Assembly: GCA_025093555.1 (NCBI GenBank)
Contig: JAIWNF010000085.1
Location: forward strand, 1 to 64,000
Length of the DNA: 64,000 bases
Direction: 5' to 3'
DNA from: Circinella umbellata
Lineage: Eukaryota; Mucoromycota; Mucoromycetes; Mucorales; Lichtheimiaceae
The notes beneath the pieces are model-generated. The model was not told the origin of the DNA, searched no databases, and saw only the letters and a list, made by a program, of their open reading frames with translations. The position numbers and the translations under genes are program-made. Shown piece by piece: positions 58,450-64,000 of this stretch (positions are counted from its first letter, which is position 1; each line of letters begins with the position of its first letter).

Positions 58450-59440
58450 TTACGCCCGTTCCCTTTTATAGCACCAATTCAGAACCACAACAGATAACAA
58501 GACAACACTCATCAAACCTGAAAAGTTGATATTTATAACTTTGTCAACATGTCCAATGACAGCACCAAAAGTACGAAAGAACGTAGAAAAGTATGACTTG
58601 GAATAGTCAGTCGATAAACCATCAATCACAGCTTGAAATATCACCCCTAATTTGCCTAGCTCTTCAAAGAATATATTTGTTGAGCACAAATAGTATCCTT
58701 TAATGAAGCAGTCATAAGTAACGTCCGTAAGGACAGGATGCTAATGAAAGTCGACACGAGCAGTAATACTCGGGACGGAAATGTTATGCAGAATTGGGAA
58801 GGTATTACATCGACAGACTGTAAGTATCCCGGAAATTCGTTTTTCGATTCATAAAGTTCTTCGGCAGCAGTTTCCAAAGAAGGACGCGTTGATGGTAGTT
58901 TACCTGCCTTGGTGAGGTAGTTCCGATGGTAACGTTTAATCTTACCATGTCAATGCAATGCCTTGCTGATAAGTCGCATAGGACGAGCTGGTTGCTGGGG
59001 ACGTACAACGCTGGTGGTGATCTCAACGCGTGAGCTGTCTCCGAAGGACATTCCAGCACACGTTTCTCGACTTTTTCAAGTACTTCCATAGTGTCGTGTA
59101 ATGCTTTAGATGTGCCATGGGTGTGGGTGCCCTTATGCTTGAAATGACCAAGTTTCCCACAGATCTTGAAGTTCACAGTTACAGAACAAGTAACATGTTC
59201 AAGAGAATGAACCTTGCAGAAAGTACAAGGGCCAGCTACTTGGACTTTAATGCGCCTGTCGCTGCTAGCAGGTCTCACAACTTTTCCACATTCCTTGTTG
59301 ATGCATTGTACAGCACCCCAAACATCTTTTGCTAATGCTGATGCCACTCTTGATTTTGTCATAGCTTACCTAATGAAGCTGCCAACCGATGTTAACATCG
59401 TACTTAAATTCACGTAGAGAGATTATATCTTCAAAGTCGT
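58450..59440 (-). pseudogene. MULE transposase N-terminal half with metal-binding finger, degenerate
   Basis: From about 59440 the minus strand reads FPNDDFEDIISLREFKYDV, then in another frame SRVASALAKDVWGAVQCINK. A finger follows: C-x4-C...C-x2-C-x6-H...C...GHFKHKGTHTH at about 59315-59120. This Cys/His layout with a final HTH resembles the WRKY-GCM1-type fingers at the front of Mutator-like transposases. Next come YLQSVDVIPSQFCITFPS (about 58810-58760) and, in a third frame, LGVIFQAVIDGLSTDYSKSY followed by FSTFFRTFG (58650-58560), which fits the start of the MULE catalytic domain. Frameshifts near 58920, 58700 and 59390 kill it, and the relic stops at 58450. It is complementary to the C-terminal relic at 1-1141 but 57 kb away, so they are separate copies. 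Confidence 0.6.
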
Positions 59441-60388
59441 CGTTAGGAAATTGGGGAAAAGACGTTTTTTTTAGTAACAAAATAATGGAAGGCAGGAATG
59501 AGTGCTTACACGAATTATTTTATTTCGGTAATTTATCCCACTTGTACTAGGACTAGTTTTTCTTGCATTAGACGGGTTTTCAAAAAAAAATTAGGGGGAA
59601 GGGGGGGGGTAACAAATACATAATTTTTTTGTATGTTGTATGTTAACATGACAACAGTTATTATCTTATAATTAATATACATCAGAGAACTATTACGTAA
59701 CTGTTATTTAGAAAATAATAATGACATTAAATAAATTGAAAATATTATTATAACTTGCCATGTGTTTCTTTTTTTTCTAAAAAAAACCAGTAAAGATATA
59801 TATTAGATCTGTTACACATACACGGGTATGTAATAATTATAGACTAGATACTGCTTCTAAAGATTTTTCTGTTTCTTTTTTTTAGTTAAATTATCTCGTG
59901 CGCTCAATAATGAATTGATGTTAATAATATAAGTAATGATATTTATAATGAAATCAAAAATGGTTTTTATTATAAGGGGTAAAGGATAATGACGTTGTTT
60001 TTATTCTTATTTGTCATTTTATCATAAAATGGATCTTTCAAACAAATTTATTATAAATGTATTGATAATTTATAAATAACGTATTTAAGATTAAAAGAAT
60101 ACATTACTATTTTAATAATAATAACGGTATTTGTAGCATTCTAATGTTATAAATAAATAATACGTAAAATAAGTACTACAGTAAAAACAAAACATGTGAG
60201 GACATACCAACAGAATCGATTTTTTTGTCGATCCAAATATTTTCTTTGTTTTCTTTTACTCCTTTTTAGGATACGAATTAGAAAAAAAACAACAACAAGA
60301 CTGTTGTATAAGAAACACGCGTGTTATATGTATGTCATTACAAGAAACCTTACTAATAATATATTTGAAATCGATTTTTGTGTGTTTG
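59441..60388. other. Gene-free AT-rich DNA
   Basis: A G-rich run lies at 59593-59608. Otherwise there is only AT-rich sequence with no supportable gene. Confidence 0.4.
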
Positions 60389-60766
60389 TTATAGACCAAT
60401 TTTATTTGTATCATTGAGTGAAATAGAATAAATACTTGATTCATGTATAAAATTAGAGTTATTGTTTATCTTTGTTGTTTTTGGTAAGTTAAAATAATGT
60501 TGTTCTTGTTGGTATTGACGTTGCTGCTCATGATGAGTATATAGTGCTGATAAAGGTGTTACTACTTCTAGTTGATGTTCTTTTTCTTTCATTTGAGTTT
60601 CAGTAAATTTGGATAATTGTCTTGCATATTCTTTTTGAGCCAAAGCTATTAATTCATCTCTTGTAGTCAATAAAGATAATGGTTGTTGATGTCGATTATT
60701 ACCATTATTCTTATTTGATAATGTTATTCCTGTTGTAGTAGTAATGTAAAGATGGTTGGTTGACAT
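60389..60766 (-). CDS. Small hypothetical protein (125 residues)
   Basis: An intron-free frame from ATG at 60766 to TAA at 60389. It is polar, with a central amphipathic helix (TTRDELIALAQKEYARQLSK, FTETQMKEKEHQLEVV) and Gln/Asn-rich ends. There is no signal peptide or membrane segment. I recognise no family. Its 5' end faces the isomerase gene across a 514-bp divergent space, a typical gene arrangement, and the helix region has coding character; but the low complexity of both ends keeps confidence moderate. Confidence 0.5.
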   Translation of the reverse strand: MSTNHLYITTTTGITLSNKNNGNNRHQQPLSLLTTRDELIALAQKEYARQLSKFTETQMKEKEHQLEVVTPLSALYTHHEQQRQYQQEQHYFNLPKTTKINNNSNFIHESSIYSISLNDTNKIGL

Positions 60767-61280
60767 TTCATATAATATATTTTATGCGGATTTTGGAAAA
60801 AAGGAGAAAGTTGAGTTGAGTTGGAAAGAAAGAAAGAGAAAAAACAATTCACAAGAAAAAAAACCATCCCTTTTTATAAGAAACTTTACTTTTTTTTTTA
60901 TTCACTTCTCCTTTTATTTGATGTGTTTTCACCAATTTATAGTTATTTTATTTTAAACGCAGAAGATAAACTTTCAGATTGTAATATGATCATGTATATT
61001 GCTACCTTGTTGTTGAGAAGGGGTGAAATAAAGATATAGTAATAAAACGTTCTATCAAGTAGTAGTTAAAAATGGTATCCAAGCAAGATGACATAATGGT
61101 TTCACAAACACTTTTTGCTTTACAAATGTCCCTATTTAAGCTTACGGAATTTCACATGCAGCTTTTCCAATGGTCTGAAAAGATGGTGGGGTAATAATAC
61201 CAGGAGTAAAAAATAAATTGTTGTTGTTTTTCCTTTCTTCTTTTTCCTTTTCTTTAATAATAATATCTTTGTATTTAAAA
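60767..61280. promoter_or_regulatory. Divergent promoter region
   Basis: Separates the small hypothetical gene (-) from the isomerase gene (+). It is T- and A-tract rich, with no sites assigned. Confidence 0.35.
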
Positions 61281-62617
61281 ATGACCACAACTGTACCAAA
61301 ACTTGAAACTATTGAAATTACTTTATTCCCATCGGGTGTTGCTGAAATCGCTTTCAATCGACCACAACGTTATAATGCTCTTTCTCCTCAAGCTTATAGA
61401 GTATGTAAAAGCTTTTTTTTTTTCATTTTATTTGACATGCAACATAACCATTCCTCTCCTCTACCACATAATGGATTAAAAAAAAACTTATAATAATAGG
61501 ATTGGCTCACTGCCATTCAATGGGCTGCAGAATGTGACGAAGCCAAAGTAACTATTCTTACAGGTCGTGGCAAATATTATACTTCAGGACAAGAACTCTC
61601 AATGCCAAACTTTGACGATGAAGATCTTCCTGCTGAAATGGAAAGACGTCGTCAAACAACAAAGTAAGAAATATATACATATAAATATTAAACTGAGGAA
61701 AATTTAATTAAACTAACATAAACTTTTTATAATAAAGGAATGTCGTATCAGCAATGATTCAATTCCCTAAAATTTTGATCGGTGCTGTCAATGGTAATAA
61801 GTGAAAAAGTTTAAAATATTTGTTCCCGATAATTTAACCGATCTATTTTTTCTTTATAGGTCCATCTATTGGTTTTGGTACAACTACTTTAGCATTATGT
61901 GATGTTGTTTATTCTGTTCCAGAAGCTACATTTAATACTCCTTTTATGAAATTAGGTAAGATTGGGAGGGGGGGTTCTTGGATGGGAGGATATCATTTAA
62001 GTTGTAAATTAATTCTTATATGTAAAATTTAGCTTTCTGTGCAGAAGGATGTTCATCCGTCTTGTTCCCAAGGTAACTAAATATTAAAAATTTGATATCA
62101 TGAGTATAAATACTTATCTTTTTTTTTGTTATGAAATTATAGAATCATGGGTCAAGCCAAAGCTAATGAAATGCTTGTAAGTTGTTTTTTTATCATTATT
62201 ATTATCATCATCTATTTGCAAGTTATTAACAAAATGTATTCTAGTTATTGGGTAAAGTATTTAATGCTGATGAAATGGAACGTTGTGGTCTTCTTTCCCG
62301 TATTCTACCAAAAGAAAATTTCCGTGAACAAGTTCTTGCAATTGCAGAAGAAACGGCTAAATTTTCATTAGAAGCAATGAAAGTAACAAAAGAATTAGTT
62401 CGTGGATATGATCGTGAATTCCTTGAACAAGTGAATGCAAATGAAATGGAACGTTTAGGTGAAAGAATGGCTAGTCCAGATTCATTAGAGAGTATCCTGA
62501 AATTTGTTGGTATGTTAATTTTCAGTCAATTTTAGTTATGAAACAAATGGGAAACGTGATAATAATCTTTTTATTTTTCAAATAGAACAATCCAAGAAGA
62601 AAAAGAGCAAATTGTAA
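61281..62617 (+). CDS. ECI1: Peroxisomal delta3,delta2-enoyl-CoA isomerase (ECI type)
   Basis: Crotonase-fold enzyme that moves double bonds during beta-oxidation of unsaturated fatty acids. Eight exons: 61281-61400, 61500-61663, 61738-61793, 61860-61955, 62033-62072, 62143-62176, 62245-62509, 62586-62617; spliced 807 nt, 268 residues. Motifs: VAEIAFNRPQRYNALS, YYTSGQELS (oxyanion-hole region), KILIGAVNGPSIGFGTTTLA (second oxyanion glycine), FMKLGLAFCAEGCSSVLFPR with the acidic residue expected of isomerases, and KVFNADEMERCGLLSRILP. It ends in KKKKSKL, a canonical PTS1 peroxisomal signal. The isomerase call rather than hydratase rests on AEGCSS, matching ECI-type enzymes, and on the lack of the second hydratase Glu. 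The PTS1 lies wholly in the 32-nt last exon; keeping the last intron would replace it with GMLIFSQF. Confidence 0.9.
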
Positions 62618-64000
62618 TTTGGATTTTTAATAATAATAATAATAATAGTACTTTTTTTATATCTTTTTGTAATACTTCATCTTACCCTCTCCCCTTAACA
62701 TCCTTCATGAGGTTCGTTAGTATTTATGTCAATATACTCTCCAAAAATGTTTAGTTTATTTTCCAATGACAATAAAAGTTCCCAGGGACTTTTTTTTTTG
62801 TTCGGTCGTACATACCTATAAAAAACTACTTCAAAAACGTACTTGTTCTTTTCTATATCGCTCACTATTTGATGATACAATGATGATCTTTTTTTTATAG
62901 ACAATAAGTGATTGGAAATGAATCTATTAATTCTGATAAGTCATTTTTTCTTTATTATTTTACTCAGTTATCAACTTATCTAGAGATTTGAATGAATTTT
63001 CGAGTTGAGTAGAAGAATGTTTATCACACTTATTGACTTGCTGCCCTGAAATAAATTAGAAACCCGGATCGTTTTTCAATCCATTATTTTGGCGTTCTTT
63101 TATAAGCAATGTTAAAAATAAAATACACATTACCACTTTGTCGGATCTATCGGATGAGCGGATGTCGGATATGGTGAGTGTTACTGCAGTTACGTCGCTA
63201 CGTAAGCACTGTTGAGAATACTTGGCCACGTCAAAAGACTGACTCTTACGTACTTGCATGGTGAAATATGTGTAATAGCGCGTGACCACCTATTGTATAC
63301 TCACAATCGGATTCTGTCCGTCAGTTGAGGAAGCGTAATCATATGTAGTAGGTAGAAATAAAGAGGGCTCGAGAATATATACGAATAAAAACGATTACTG
63401 CTTCCTGGTTGTCAGGAAACCCTTTATTTATATACGTTGAAATAGCAAAGGCTAATTTACGTCGAACTAATATATATCTACGTAATATCAATGATCAACA
63501 GTCCTATATAGAATATCTATTCTAATATTTCTATATCCAATCATGTGCTCAACTATACTATCGTCTATCCTTTATAGTAATTCGCGGATAAGCATGTAGA
63601 TCAACAATCTTATGGTTGGATATATCGTCGTAATGGTGTTACACCATTACAATATGTGTTTAAAAGTACAAGGATTTAAATACACCGTCATGAAACAAAA
63701 AGTATTTGAAGCTATTTCTTTGTTGATCATGATAGAATTACTTGGAGATAAAACTATCTTTGCTATCAAGAAGCTTAAAAAATGTATTACATACCTCCCA
63801 ACCTTCATTCAAATTAGTTAATTCAAAATATATTTTCATTACAATTTATGTTCATTTATGTTCAAGTCGTTCAATCACAATAAAAATGACAGCAATGAAT
63901 ATTTTTTGATTTATTAAGTATAATTAGAAAACATAAGCATATGCTTTAGTAAATTCGATGCTTGTTCTTTTCTTTCTCAACCACATTTCGTTACTGTTTT
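62618..64000. other. Gene-free right end, possibly repetitive
   Basis: After the isomerase 3' flank no intact gene is visible. 63290-63560 has a different texture (GGGCTCGAG, TGTCAGGAAACCCTTTATTT), which could be an LTR or other repeat, but I found no matching second copy in the window. Plus-strand 63604-63665 reads QQSYGWIYRRNGVTPLQYVF, a possible transposon fragment cut short by a stop. Confidence 0.3.

Noticed and set aside
63290..63640. Possible LTR
   Set aside because: The texture suggests a repeat, but there is no second copy, no clear TG...CA boundary and no primer-binding site in the window.
1..64000. CRISPR array, rRNA operon or prophage
   Set aside because: No regularly spaced identical repeats with unique spacers, no rRNA-like sequence, and the gene structure is eukaryotic with introns throughout.

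Overview
The window looks like nuclear DNA of an early-diverging filamentous fungus, most likely Mucoromycota (Mucorales-like). Evidence: it is strongly AT-rich, genes are split by many short GT-AG introns (about 50-140 nt), proteins carry long Gln/Asn/Thr/Ser/His runs, the gene set is fungal (CHS7-like chaperone, GLO3-type ArfGAP, Rho1 GEF with DEP-DH-PH-CNH order, PCL/Clg1-type cyclin), and the transposon relics are numerous and diverse. No rRNA, tRNA, CRISPR or bacterial operon structure is visible. The species cannot be named from the sequence alone.

Layout. 1-15.3 kb is a transposon graveyard: a MULE transposase pseudogene (1-1141), an unidentified broken minus-strand gene (3558-4961), the 3' part of a CACTA-like transposase (5278-6434), a Ty3/Gypsy pol relic interrupted by about 2.6 kb of unrelated DNA (about 6440-11599), and a second CACTA-like relic (12897-15250). 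16-24.6 kb holds three intact minus-strand genes: GLO3-type ArfGAP, CHS7-like chitin-synthase export chaperone, and an F-box/leucine-rich protein. 24.6-33.4 kb is again mobile-element territory. It contains a 798-bp TA-flanked pogo-like element (25584-26381) inserted among minus-strand coding-like relics, and a young-looking 2316-bp element (28084-30399) with 639-bp near-identical inverted repeats, an 8-bp target duplication and a repeated TGCGATTTTT motif.

33.4-53.4 kb is the gene-rich core: a mitochondrial PPR protein (+), a mitochondrial 2-oxodicarboxylate carrier (+), a large Rho GEF (-), a coiled-coil protein (+), a PCL-type cyclin (+), a secreted phosphoesterase (-) and a small secreted protein (+). 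53.4-60.4 kb is mostly relics: a coding-like orphan exon, a GC-rich fragment, a hAT-like terminus, and the N-terminal half of a MULE with a metal-binding finger. 60.4-62.6 kb has a small hypothetical gene and a peroxisomal enoyl-CoA isomerase-type enzyme ending in SKL, transcribed divergently. 62.6-64 kb is empty or repeat-like.

The intact genes do not form one pathway. Several serve cell-surface growth: CHS7 and GLO3 act on secretory traffic, and the Rho GEF controls wall synthesis and polarity. The PPR protein and ODC carrier serve mitochondria, and the isomerase serves peroxisomal beta-oxidation. Exon boundaries were derived by reading splice signals and keeping the frame open; all seven multi-exon genes with recognised families gave a total CDS length divisible by three. 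The most interesting unexplained object is the long-inverted-repeat element at 28084-30399.
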